Source: Blastomussa wellsi (taxonomy: Eukaryota > Cnidaria > Anthozoa > Scleractinia > Plerogyridae). Taken from it: a DNA stretch of 64,000 bases. Position numbers and translations under genes: made by a program. This document shows positions 12,811 through 22,154 of the stretch, in pieces. The notes below the pieces were generated by a model that was given only the letters and a program-made list of their open reading frames with translations, was not told the origin of the DNA and made no database searches. The first letter of the stretch is position 1, and every line of letters begins with the position of its first letter. The stretch spans positions 12,101,923 to 12,165,922 of the forward strand of contig OX393572.1 in the NCBI GenBank assembly GCA_947652115.1. Reading direction: 5' to 3'.

Positions 12811-15800
12811 GAATAGTCAACGAGGCGCAGGCGAATTGACTATCGCTCGTAGAAAACAAGGGCGAGTAGTCTAATTGTTTTAGTAGAAACTCTAAAGGTT
12901 TGCAGCCCAAAACCTACAATATTGTGTACTTTTGAGCCAAAAACTCAAGAAAAACTACCGCTAAAAGAGCTACGCGCGCGCGCTTGTTTCCTATCGGCGA
13001 ATAGAAAACAGTGGGAGAACCAATCAGATTTGCGGATTTCCAATAGAACACAACTGAGTCTAATGGCGGCCGCTTCTTCGCATTTGTGAAGTGTTTTCTG
13101 TAACTTGTTGTCAAGCTTTGAATGTCTACTTGATTTATACTAAAACAATTAGATCATTCCCTCTCGGTTTCTATCGCCCTCAGCAACTATCACACGATAG
13201 AAATCTCGAGTACTCAATCTAATTGTCTATTTACAATTGTTTGTTTTACAGAGATTAGCATAAGTAAGTGAAGTCGTGCACTGTGGGTTGCGCAACTTAA
13301 CATAAGATGAAAAAAGATAATTTCTATAATATCCGAGATGTCCTTAATACTAAAGAAAACCTAAACATAGTAGTCTTGCTAAATAGAAAAATGCTAAAAA
13401 GTAACAGTTGCTCGAAGGAGTACAGATAATTAAACTTGGAGAGAATTATAAAGGGCGTACAGTTTTGATCCGTAGGTCAGAACGAAATTAAAAAGTGTTC
13501 ATATTGTGATCATTTTGGTGTTTAATTTTTTCCTTTGTTTTAAACCTACAATAAGTGACAAAAGCGTTGACATATTGTCGTTTTGTTCCCTCATTTCCTC
13601 GCCCACCTCCCTATCAGTGTGAAATATGCACTGATATTAAAAAAAGTGGTGAAAAGTACAATTCCAAATCAGTGTGTCAACTATTTTTATCTTATATTGT
13701 AGTCTTCTTTATTAATCAAACAATATCTTATTTGCATAAAAGAGATTATTTTATACATTACCCCGTTGCTATGAAGAATTATTCACGCTGTGAAGTCAGA
13801 CTTTCCAATATCCCAAAATTCTCTCAAGGACAACTTACGTTTACAGAGGTTTGTGTAAACAAAGATCAACAAAAGCTCCCCTAATATTGATAATGTGTAT
13901 TAATTATATTAATTTAAGCCCAAAATACTGAAAAAAATAGATGTAGAAATTTGTTCTGTGAGACGAGAGTTTTTATGGCCTGTTTTCATAAAAAGCCAAA
14001 AACTAAAGGGAAGTTTAATGTCTCTTCATTGTTTCCAATTTAATCGTCAGGCGCTGTTTTTAATCGTATTGCAAGTGGATCATTTCGTTATAAATCTTTT
14101 AATTTCTCTCGACAGGAACTGCTGGAAGTGAACTCAAAGTTTTGTGCTAAGCTGCAGAAAAGCCTGGAAGAATCAGTGGCTAAAGACGATGAGGTATAAG
14201 ATGATGTTCTATCAATAATTAATAACTGAAAATCAAAGTAGTTCTAGAACCATCCAGAATTAACCAATCAGGCAAAAACCAACCAGCACACGCCAAAGAA
14301 ACGTAAGCCGGGAAAACATGTAACCCTTGGAATGCCGGGAAAGGTGGCATAATATTTGGTATCGGTTTTTGCATCTGTCGACATCTTTTCATTGATTGGC
14401 CACAGAAGTCACAGAAGATTCCACGATTTTGGAAAAGCATACTTTAAAATATTGCTAAGTTCTCGTATTCTGGAATGATTAATCTCTTACTAACCGAGCG
14501 CGAGGGCCGTACTGGGGAATATTGGCCCGAGGTCCGTACAAAAACGACAGAGGGCCAATATTCCCCAGTACGGCCCGAGCAAGCTAGATTAGTAAGTAGT
14601 TTATTACATGGCACTCGGGTCACGCATGCTTGTTAAAAACCGCCGCACTTTCGGTGATTTAAACTTAGAGGTTTTCCGCCGTAACTGTTTCGATACAACG
14701 AAGAACTCCGAAAGAACAAGCTACCACGATTTTTGAAACTTTTTTTTTAATTAGAGTATTTATATACGTTTTCTTTCTGCAATTATAGTTGCAAATTTTA
14801 AATTATCCAATTTTACAAAAAAAAAAAATACGCGGCTAAGGACCGTTTCTATGGAAACGGTCCGTATGGCAAAATCCCGACCAAGAAAGAACCAATCAGA
14901 ACGCTCAGAGTTTCCTTGCCATATAATAATACAACATCTCGTATAAGTAAAGAAATTGAAGAAGAACAAAGAAAAGTCAAGCATATTTCGACTTGAGAAA
15001 GTATGTGAAAACCAGGTCATATTTTCGTCCATTTGTTCTAGTTTAAGATCTTAGTCATATTTTTCTGTTTTATGGTTTGTTTCAGGAATTTTCTAACGTC
15101 AACGTTGGGAGTATATTCCTCGAAAGTGTCGACTTCTTCCAGGCGTATGAGATATACTGTTCAAAACAGGTAAGAATTTTGGATTTTTGATAACTGCAAA
15201 ACAATCGTTATATATACCCACCCGGGATCAAAATATCAAACTTCGTAACTCATTTTCATACAGTTCTTTTTATGTTGGTTCGGATAATTAGGTTTTACAT
15301 TAGCTAGTTGCCGAGGGGGGGGGGGGGGGGGGGGGGTATGGGCCAAGGGGGGCAGTTGCCCCCGCCAGGAAAACTAAATGTTATCTTTTTATCTAACATA
15401 ATGTTTGATTTTGCGGGGCTAGTTCTTGTAGGAAGTGAAGGTGTGCGGAGTTTGCTCCCGCAGACAAAGGAAACTAGGTACGGCCCTGGAGAAATACGAC
15501 ATCAATAAAGTTTGCGAAATTATATGTTGTTGAGGTCTCTTTCGTCAAGCACCATGAATCTGCTAAATTACTTCATAATCAAGTTGCACTGTAAAAAGCG
15601 TTAACAATTCAGGTATACAACTAAAAACGCTTTCATACTTTGATACTTTCTTGGTATCATAAAGGACAAATTAGGAAACATAAAAGTGAACTTCTAAAGA
15701 AAATTCGCCTGAGAAAATAGACGATTTACATGATGACGCATTTGACTACAACTGCCAGAATCTGCTTTAGGTTTTGTATTCAAAACCCACTGGGAAGGTA

Positions 15801-15930
15801 AAGTCTGCATTCGAGCCTAAGTGGATTATCAGGCCGGGGCTTATCTCCGGTTTCCGTAGTATGAAGCGAATAGGAGTATTTCTACTCCCCCCTGGATGGG
15901 ATGCTAGTCTATCGCAGGGTTACCCCCAGC

Positions 15931-15980
<50 letters not shown>

Positions 15981-18900
15981 GGAATATTTATACAGGATAA
16001 CCCTGTGAGACTAAAGTGTCTTGCCCAAGAACACAACACAATGTCCCCGGTCAGGGCTCGAACCCAGACCGCTCGACCCAGAGACTAGCGCACTAACCAT
16101 TAGGCCAGCACGCCTCTCTGAAACCCACTGGGAATACAAAATTTAAACATTGACAAGAAAAGCGAAATGAATACTAGTCAGAAGACGACATCGTGCAAAG
16201 GTGCTATTAAGCACCTTTAAGTTATTGTGTTTTGAGATTTTTGTTATTTTGTTTGCAGACTGCTGCCTCTGCCTTGCTGGAATCCCTTCAAAAGAAAACA
16301 GAGCTGCTACGAATCTTTCTCAATGTAAGCACAGTGCGAGAGGAATTTTGTAAAGGGGGTGTTTTGATTAAGAAGTTGTTAATTTATATTTATTAAATGT
16401 TAGGTTACGTGTCGGGAGAATCCGAAGTGCCGAAAAATGGACTTGAACTCTTTCATCCTTGCTCCTGTTCAGCGAATTATGAAGTAAGTGATTTAATCAT
16501 TGGAACGATAGGGGTAACTCAATTTATCAGATAAGTGAATCAGTCAGTCAGACAGTCAGTCAGTTAAGCAGGCAGTCAGTCAGTGAATCAGTCAGGCAGG
16601 CGGGTAGGCAGTCAGGTAAGTAGGAAGACTGTCAGCGAATCAGTCAGGCAGACAGGTAGGCGGTAGTCAGTAAGTCAGTCAGACAGCCAGTAAAAATAGT
16701 CAGTTATTCAGTCTTTAGTCAGTCAGTCAGGCAGCCAGCAAGCCAGCTAGTGGGTCAGTCAGTCGATCATTCAGTCCGTCCGTCAGACAGTCAGTCAGCC
16801 AGTCATTCAGTCAGCCAGTCAGTCAGTCAGCCAGTCAGTCAGCCAGTCAGTCAGCCAGTCATCCAGTCAGTCAGCCAGTCAGTCTGTCATTCACCCAGTC
16901 AGACGGTCAGTCTGCCAGTCAGTCTGTCATTTACCCAGTCAGACGGTTAGTCTGTCATTCACCCAGTCAGCCAGTCAGTCGGTCATTCACCCAGTCAGAC
17001 GGTCAGTCTGCCAGTCAGTCTCTCATTCACCCAGTCAGACGGTCAGTCTGCCAGCTTGAAAGCCGGCCAGCCATTCAGTCAGCCAGTCAGTCAGTCAGTC
17101 ATATTTTGATGCCCGTATTGTACCTCAGTCAGTCGTGAAGATCTCTACAGTTATTGTTATTTCATTTTTTCCAGATATCCTCTGCTACTAAGTAGGATCT
17201 GCAAGGCCTCTCCTCGACGAAATCCAGATCGCGAGAAACTCAAAATGGCTCAAAGAAGAATCGAAGAACAGCTAAATAAGATAAATGCAGTAAGTTCTTA
17301 CTGATGCCATTCTTGTCGTATATTCGCGATTTTCGCATTTCCCTTAAAACACCTTGTTTGCCCCCCAAAATTTTGCATAGCCTTTGTTTCCCAATTCTCC
17401 TGGGTATTACAGTCGTCCCAAGAGAAACTGAAGACAAAGGTTATGCAAAATGTTGGGGGCAAACAAGTTGTATTATGGGAAATGCGAAAATAGCGAATGG
17501 TCGTATATGTGATCCAATAAACTGCAATATGGATAATCAACTGCAATATGGATAATCAACTGATGGCAATCCATGCAAACATCAAATTTAGATATTTCAA
17601 TCTATAAAACCTTTTACTGTCCTCCTTTGCAGTTAAACACAGCGGTTGAATCCCGCCAAAGGCGTTATCGAGCAAGTCAACAGCTGGGTCGGTCCGACTC
17701 ACTAGATAAGCTGCAGATGAAAAAAATGGCGTCAGATATTTTGAACTGGACTATGGAAGAAATGCAGCTTTTAATGCACGGCGTATTTGAGGTAAGTCAT
17801 TTATTAACCTGCAGTGCAGGTTAATAAATCTCTTATCAGTGTTTCTAACGCCTGGATACGATTTGTGATTGTATATGTTGAGACCAAATATTTGTCGGGG
17901 AGTTTTCGTAGCTGCATTCGTCTTTCATGCAGAGTTCGGGCAATACCGAGTCCTAATTATTTAAGATGGCGGCAACTTTCTCACTTATATGTAATTCAAA
18001 TAGGCAAGTTTTATGAAGAAACTCGAACTGCGCCAGGAGAATACGTTGATTTTTGAGTTGAACGGCGAAACATTTCGTTGCAATTCTTATGTTGATGATT
18101 TAGTAGAAAAATAAAAACAAACAGACTACAAATCAAGAAGAGGAAAGCTACGCTGAGTGAAGCAAAAGATTCGTCTTCGTTTCTTCGTATTAATGTGAGG
18201 AATATGAAGATGTTGTATATAACTCAGTTAGTTTCAAGACTTTTACAATCATTTTAACTCATTTTCATCGAGATTTTCATTCAGCATTTGATTTCTTGAT
18301 TTCTCATAGCATCCTTTCTAACTCATTTCCAGATCACTATCCACGAGTTCGGCGCGAGCTGGAACCGACGCAGCAGTAAAAAAGCCATTTCAGTGTGCGC
18401 GCTGTTCTGCGTCAGAGGTCACTCAGAGGTTTGTATCCTTAAAAGGAAATAGCGTTTACCTTAAAAGGAAAACCCTAGCTTCCCGCTTTAACAGGCCTCT
18501 CTTTCAGGCAAACAAATTTACTCAAGCCCTGAAAACATTCCATTTCTTGACAATATTCTAGCATTCATTTTTTTCTCTTTTTCCTGGCAGTTTGTTCGAA
18601 TCGACTCTGATGATGAGGGGGAGTGTCAGGAGCCGCTGTTCCCCGGGGAGGGTGAGGTGACAGACGCAGCAGTTGTTCTCCTCAGAAAGAAGATGAGTGG
18701 GAAGTACACTCTCTTTAAGGTACGTTGCGATTCATAAGCATGGCGGCTTTCCGTTATACAAAAACATCCAGAAACAACAGAAAATTTAAAAATAACGTCT
18801 TGACTTAGTAGAACTATACTCGACAAATTACAGGAACCATTAGCAAGTAAGGATTGCTAACGATGGCGAGGATGGAAACGGATTACAATATGGAAAAACT

Positions 18901-20436
18901 TGAAAATGCGAGCCTTTCATGTAGGAAAGTCAACAGTAATGATTTGATTTTGTAGAACAGTACTCGACAAATGACAGGAACACATTAAGAAGTGAAGATC
19001 AATAACGATGGCGAGGATGGAAATAGATTGCAATATTGCAATATGCAAGCAAATTATTTTGTGAAATGACAAGTCCTTTCACGGTTTTTGAGAGATTGAG
19101 TGCATAAATTTTAAGAGAAAATATTTCTTGGGAATGTTGAGCTATAGATGTCATCTACTCTTTTTATGCCAAACATAATTATATAAGAAATATTTATGGA
19201 CAACGCAAAACATGGATGATGCAAGATCAAGAATCGCGATGCAACCAATCGCTCAGGATTAAAAGTTGATCGAGGGTTCATTTTCTCTTGTATTTAAGTG
19301 TTTTTAATGTTTTTGTGAAGTTTGAGATTAGTCGACATCAAAAGTGGAGGAAAGAAAATATAAACAGAAAACCTCACTGTTGAAAATTGAAATCAAAATT
19401 CACAGGTCCTTCACATGCAAAAATGATGTATTGTGCTTTAGCCAATAGAAACAAAGATCTAACATTTTTAGCCAATCAGATGTCAAATCACCTCCGGCGG
19501 TGATCTGCATTTTGGAAACTTTCCCGCGCTTTCCGTTGATTGCGCTTAAAGTTTTCTACGCGTTGTGATTTCCACTGTGTTTCTGTTCGCTCAATTACAT
19601 TGCTTGGTTTCTCTTTAAATATGTCAAAATTTTCACTGAATTTCTCTCTGTTCGTTCTGTTACGCAGGAGCCATTGTTTCTGGACATGTGCGTTGTTTAC
19701 AGAGATTGTGGTAAGTTAAAATGTAGGTTTGCACTGCGCACGTAGTGATAAAATTAACTTATCAGCAAAGAGGGAATGGTTCGGAAGCTTGGCAAAGTTC
19801 TTGGTTTTTGTCGTTGTTTTTGTTTGCTTTTTTCGACTGGAAACTGCAAAAAACACATTAGCTGCTAACTTCTGTCTGAGCAACTAGGCAATAGAAACGT
19901 CTCGGTTGCGTGATTTATTCAAACACGAGAAACGGTGTATTATTAGGATAGGCAAAGGCCGAGGAGAAGAACGTTGAAAATATGACCTGCAGCGGAGTAT
20001 TTTGGAACGGAAATTCGAGGTGTTTAGATAGCCGATGAAATACTCTCAAGCGTGTGAGATATCTTCTCAATCGAAGAACCCACTAAGGAGTAAACGGGGA
20101 ATAAAACGTTAAATCCATGCTAGTTAAGACCGGGTATCCAAACCTTCTTTACAAGTAGGATTTTGTTTGTTTTAACTTGAAGAATTATTAACGGGTTTGA
20201 GAAAAAATTAGTAGGTGAGGCACTTTTTCTCATTGGCTGCATCTATACATTTTTTTTCAGAGCGGAAGGATACGTTTGAAATCATGTCAATAGGCAAAGA
20301 GACCTACGTGTTCAGGGCTTCTACCAGCCGGGAATATCGCCGATGGCTCAAGTACCTCAGGCTTGAATCCAAAGAACTTGGAGCGTGGAAGAGAAGACGT
20401 AATGGACTTCCGAATATCATGATCAAAAATTTGTAG
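1491..20436 (+). CDS. Dbl-family Rho guanine nucleotide exchange factor (DH-PH), 13 exons, 5' end possibly outside window
   Basis: RhoGEFs of this family catalyse GDP/GTP exchange on Rho GTPases through a DH domain, aided by the PH domain that follows. Exons read from the sequence: 1491-1732, 2827-3012, 12104-12178, 14116-14193, 15086-15169, 16259-16324, 16404-16483, 17175-17289, 17633-17791, 18333-18428, 18591-18719, 19668-19710 and 20261-20436. All are bounded by AG and GT and join without frame conflict to give at least 508 residues. The DH domain covers about residues 121-330, starting at AIIELVQTEINYGNDLQILK and containing the diagnostic FILAPVQRIMKYPLLL. The PH domain covers about 345-505 and ends in the Trp-bearing helix REYRRWLKYLR. 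Residues 83, 86, 109 and 112 form two Cys-X2-Cys pairs just before DH. The paralogue group is not identified. The first exon starts at an acceptor, so upstream exons are expected. Intron 2 houses an antisense aminotransferase gene. Confidence 0.88.
2135..2186. repeat. near-perfect short palindrome
   Basis: CAACCTCGTTCCCAGGG and its complement enclose a loop of about 18 bases. From general knowledge, sequences of the CTCGTTCCCAGGG type are dispersed in cnidarian genomes. It lies in RhoGEF intron 1. Confidence 0.75.
2290..2505 (+). repeat. possible retroposed 3' tail with poly(A)
   Basis: AT-rich sequence ending in repeated AATAAAA units and an A-run at about 2488-2502, resembling the 3' end of a processed or LINE-mobilised transcript. 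No open frame and no identified source. Confidence 0.35.
2827..3012 (+). CDS. RhoGEF exon: double Cys-X2-Cys motif and start of DH domain
   Basis: After a TTGTTGTTGTCAG acceptor the exon encodes 62 residues. The first half contains ECPDC and ICPKC, separated by 22 residues rich in Lys and Glu, which resembles a zinc ribbon. The second half is the first helix of the DH domain (CR1). It ends at GAG before a GTTAGA donor, in phase 0 with the exon 9 kb downstream that begins EFYLPMQSGG. The continuity of DH sequence across the join supports the long intron. The reading frame runs open for some 130 bases upstream of the acceptor, but that part is intronic in character. Confidence 0.8.
3289..3530 (+). 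repeat. two-unit tandem duplication, period about 123 bp
   Basis: The phrases ATTTTCAGATTTGAATCCGC and GGTCAGCGGTCKACTTCTAA each occur twice, 123 bases apart, within RhoGEF intron 2. Confidence 0.75.
4924..5163. mobile_element. MITE with long terminal inverted repeats and probable 10-bp target duplication
   Basis: About 60 bases at the left, running from AGTCTCGTCCCCAGAGCC, recur inverted at the right end. The element is flanked on both sides by GGTCTTTTCC (4914-4923 and 5164-5173). A short inner hairpin around GGAAGTCCG lies near 5070-5090. No coding capacity. The duplication length is compatible with a Mutator-like or related group; that is inference. Confidence 0.75.
5385..5550. repeat. 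imperfect palindrome of about 165 bp
   Basis: TTGAATCTAAACTCCT at the left faces AGGAGTTTTGATTCAA at the right, with further inverted matches around TCAATCAAAC and TTATATGG. Likely a decayed MITE. Confidence 0.55.
6015..9779 (-). CDS. class V aminotransferase-like PLP enzyme, copy A (two exons)
   Basis: Exon 1 is 9138-9779 and exon 2 is 6015-6794, joined in phase 0 across a 2.3-kb intron (donor GAG|GTAAGG, acceptor ACACAG|ATC). The 473-residue product resembles the class V aminotransferase fold shared by isopenicillin-N epimerase-like and cysteine desulfurase-like enzymes. Features seen: VHVDGAQTWG with Asp244 and Gln247 for the cofactor pyridine ring, then GGSHKWFLGPKETG with Lys270 as the probable Schiff-base lysine, then RFEMVGQRNDTNLIG. 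No signal peptide is evident. The ATG chosen (MNKITPQDRP) is conserved in copy B, whereas an upstream in-frame extension is not. The substrate is unknown. The gene lies antisense within intron 2 of the RhoGEF. Its own intron carries a 450-bp imperfect palindrome and a MITE. All key residues are intact, so it is probably functional. Confidence 0.88.
7075..7530. repeat. large palindrome in the intron of aminotransferase copy A
   Basis: Two arms of about 220 bases meet near 7318. The centre is almost perfect: GAGAATCTCGGGTTTCAA faces TTGAAACCGAGATTCTC with virtually no loop. Outer arm matches include GGGATTTTAATCG, TCTTTTTGAGT, and CAGGGAACCCGAACGCTGTA against its complement near 7498-7520. Transcribed RNA would fold into a long hairpin. 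Copy B lacks it. Confidence 0.8.
7739..8094. mobile_element. MITE-like element, ends AGGTTGTTTACCATTTA
   Basis: A 17-base terminal inverted repeat bounds 356 bases that contain several further ACGGAAATTTTC-type inverted repeats. Open frames inside it on both strands are by-products of the symmetry. It lies in the intron of aminotransferase copy A. Confidence 0.65.
12104..17791 (+). CDS. RhoGEF exons encoding the body of the DH domain
   Basis: Seven exons (12104-12178, 14116-14193, 15086-15169, 16259-16324, 16404-16483, 17175-17289, 17633-17791) encode the rest of the DH helical bundle. Recognisable pieces are LSPENLAAIFLNLQ, ELLEVNSKFCAKLQ, GSIFLESVDFFQAYEIYCSK, KTELLRIFLNVTCR and the CR3 signature LAPVQRIMKYPLLL, which is split between two exons. 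The last exon carries the helix leading out of DH, with SDILNWTMEEMQLLMHG. All acceptors are AG and all donors GT, mostly GTAAG or GTAAAT. The intron between 16483 and 17175 is filled by a CAGT-type microsatellite, and the intron between 15169 and 16259 contains a tRNA-like SINE and an AAT array. Confidence 0.88.
12305..12672. mobile_element. MITE-like element rich in GTTTCATTT and AAACG repeats
   Basis: The ends TTACACGAACGCGGTTT and its approximate complement (AAACGCATTTGTGTAAACG) face each other. The interior is built of CGGTTTCATTT and GTGTAAACG units. It lies in RhoGEF intron 3. Confidence 0.5.
12777..13226. mobile_element. nested palindromic element with ACAATTAGA ends
   Basis: ACAATTAGACTACGAGCCCGAG at the left corresponds to CTCGAGTACTCAATCTAATTGT inverted at the right. 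An inner hairpin (12777-12879) repeats the same end motif, with TCTACGAGCGAATAGTC facing GACTATCGCTCGTAGA. Non-coding. Confidence 0.6.
14487..14600. repeat. palindrome around GGGCCAATATTCCCCAGTAC
   Basis: GCCGTACTGGGGAATATTGG and its complement flank a 30-base spacer, with outer matches TTACTAACCGAG / CTAGATTAGTAA. A small separate hairpin, GGACCGTTTCTATGGAAACGG, follows at 14842. Both are in RhoGEF intron 4. Confidence 0.7.
15316..15340 (+). repeat. poly(G) tract
   Basis: An almost uninterrupted run of over 20 G, followed by GGGCCAAGGGGGGCAG. Assembly length is unreliable here. Confidence 0.8.
15840..16115 (-). mobile_element. tRNA-derived SINE fragment with AAT microsatellite
   Basis: On the minus strand the end reads GGCGTGCTGGCCTAATGGTT and then GGTTCGAGCCC, which are an RNA polymerase III A box and B box in tRNA-like spacing. 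The body contains CTTGGGCAAGACACTTTAG, the wording of a common metazoan tRNA-SINE tail, and an (AAT)n array at about 15930-15977. The acceptor stem does not close, so it is not a tRNA gene. It lies in the intron before the RhoGEF exon at 16259. Confidence 0.7.
16540..17103 (+). repeat. CAGT-type imperfect tetranucleotide array
   Basis: About 560 bases of CAGT, CAGC, CAGA and CATT variants, with higher-order units such as CACCCAGTCAGACGGTCAGT repeated four or more times between 16890 and 17060. It sits inside a RhoGEF intron and ends about 70 bases before the next exon. Confidence 0.9.
18333..20436 (+). CDS. RhoGEF exons encoding the PH domain and C-terminus
   Basis: Four exons (18333-18428, 18591-18719, 19668-19710, 20261-20436) encode a divergent PH domain. 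It includes an acidic loop insertion with DSDDEGECQEP, strands around AAVVLLRKKMSGKYTLFK and LFLDMCVVYRDC, then DTFEIMSIGKETYVFRAS and the C-terminal helix with the invariant Trp. The protein ends in a basic tail, GAWKRRRNGLPNIMIKNL, with TAG at 20434-20436. The acidic loop may modify phospholipid binding; that is inference. No clear AATAAA was seen immediately after the stop. Confidence 0.85.
18807..19045 (+). repeat. two-unit tandem duplication, period about 145 bp
   Basis: AGAACWSTACTCGACAAAT and AACGATGGCGAGGATGGAAA each occur twice. A related line (GGATGGCAAGGATGGAAGTGG) occurs inside the MITE at 20626-21013. Confidence 0.6.
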
Positions 20437-20625
20437 ATCGTCTGATTCCAGATTGGTTTTCTGATAGACGTTTGCTTTAACAAGTTGAAACCTCACACTT
20501 TTGGCAGCTTTCTTCCACTACACAACAATATATGATACACGGTTCATGCTTACCATGGGAATAACAGCAAAGATGTAATAGAGCCCTTTGGAATCTCCTG
20601 ACTTTGAAGACGAGCTTTGCTTTTA

Positions 20626-21013
20626 AAGGAGCACTGTCGCGGTATTTTAGCGTCATTTTAAAATGCTGAAATATGTTCTTGCATCAATGGAAACCCAAAA
20701 ATAATTGTGTAGTTTTGTTACCTAGGACTATATCACTGCACTGAAACCGTTTATTGCCACCTATCACTTAGGATGGCAAGGATGGAAGTGGATTGAAATT
20801 TGAAAAAAACTTGCCAGTTTTTTTCAAATTCTAGTGCCGTTCTTTGAAAATATCACCAGGAATTCATTATGGTTTGCTCTCTGAGCCACAATTCGTTTAA
20901 TATCCTCCTGTTAGTTCATCAGGAGCATTTTGGGCACGAGTAAAGGTACCAGGTAATGATTTTAGCAATGAATGAAGCTGAAAACAGCAAAACCTATGTG
21001 ACAGTGCCCCTTT
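20626..21013. mobile_element. MITE with AAAGGAGCACTGTC ends
   Basis: AAAGGAGCACTGTC at the left faces GACAGTGCCCCTTTAG at the right. A related element with similar ends and the shared line ACTGGCAATTTTTTTCAA lies at 31008-31238. Non-coding, directly downstream of the RhoGEF. Confidence 0.65.
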
Positions 21014-21399
21014 AGGTTTTTGTTGCGTATACCAAGAAAAAGATATCTCGGAACTTTGATTTGACTTTCTTTAGCGGCAAAGTTAGCACGGTTAATTCTG
21101 TTGAAGGTTGAGCCCTTTCCTGGTTTCAAAATTGACAAAATTTCTAAAATTTCGGTTCCCGGTTCTCGCCACTGAGACCATCTCGCTAAAACCCGTAGCA
21201 AAATTACGAGGGATAGTGTGTTTCCCGTCGAAATGACTATAGTTCACGGGCGCTCGCTACTTCAGTATTTAAAAAAACTTTTACGAAGCCTTTCGTATTT
21301 ACATGTGCTCGCTAACTCGAATACAAATCAACCCGATGAAATGAACCTTTATACCGGAGTGCGGTGAGACCGGTAAGGAGATTGTCTGCAAGTGAGTCC

Positions 21400-21585
21400 A
21401 TAGGCGTACGGGCCGGCCAGGGGGGCTGCAGCCCCCCCCCCCCCCCTCCCAAATTTTGGGCAACTCAGATTTTTTGGGCCGCAAGAGAAATTTGGGCAAG
21501 GCAACTTGGAAAAATTTTTGGGGAAAATGGTTCACCCCCTACCCCCCCCCCCCCCCCCCTGGCAAAAAAATTTCCCGTAAGCTTA
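21400..21585. repeat. C-rich low-complexity repeat
   Basis: Two C runs (about 21431-21447 and 21541-21560) flank a line reading AAATTTTGGGCAACTCAGAT. Similar wording (GGGCCAAGGGGGGCAG) follows the poly(G) at 15316, suggesting a dispersed G/C-tract-bearing repeat. Confidence 0.5.
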
Positions 21586-22154
21586 TCAATGAGTTGTTAA
21601 AAGCCTAGTGTTAAAACTATCAATCTTATTACGGATCAATCTCATACTTGTAGTCTACTATTAAGCTGGTCAACACCAGTCTGAGAGGAACGAGGGCTCT
21701 GGGAGCGCAGCTAGATTGAAATTCAAATGTAGTACTTGAACTTACTTTCCTTTCAAATCCGTACACTTTCGTATCTTAAGTACTTAAGGTTCCAGTCAGC
21801 CAAGAACCTGTTATGTTATTGTTATGTAGCTGGAACAACGACATAGCTTCATAGATAATTTATTTTACTCGATAATATCGCAAATCGTTTTCAACTAAAA
21901 CGTGCAATCCACGTGTGAAACCCAACACACCTGTATACATTTGTCAATCACAAAAGTATTTAATTTATTTTGAGTCGAAACTACATAGCGGAAAGCAATA
22001 TGTAAAGCAGAAAATATGTAATATAATGTGACCATTTTATTATAACATAAGAATAAATCATCGTAACACGTCCAAAAATAATTGTGAGGATTAATTGTGT
22101 CATGAAATACGACACTCGAAATGTGAGTATCGGAAGCTTCTTAGATACTTCTCA

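Noticed and set aside
16750..16950. Ser/Gln/Val-repeat frame
   Set aside because: Translation of the CAGT microsatellite within a RhoGEF intron.
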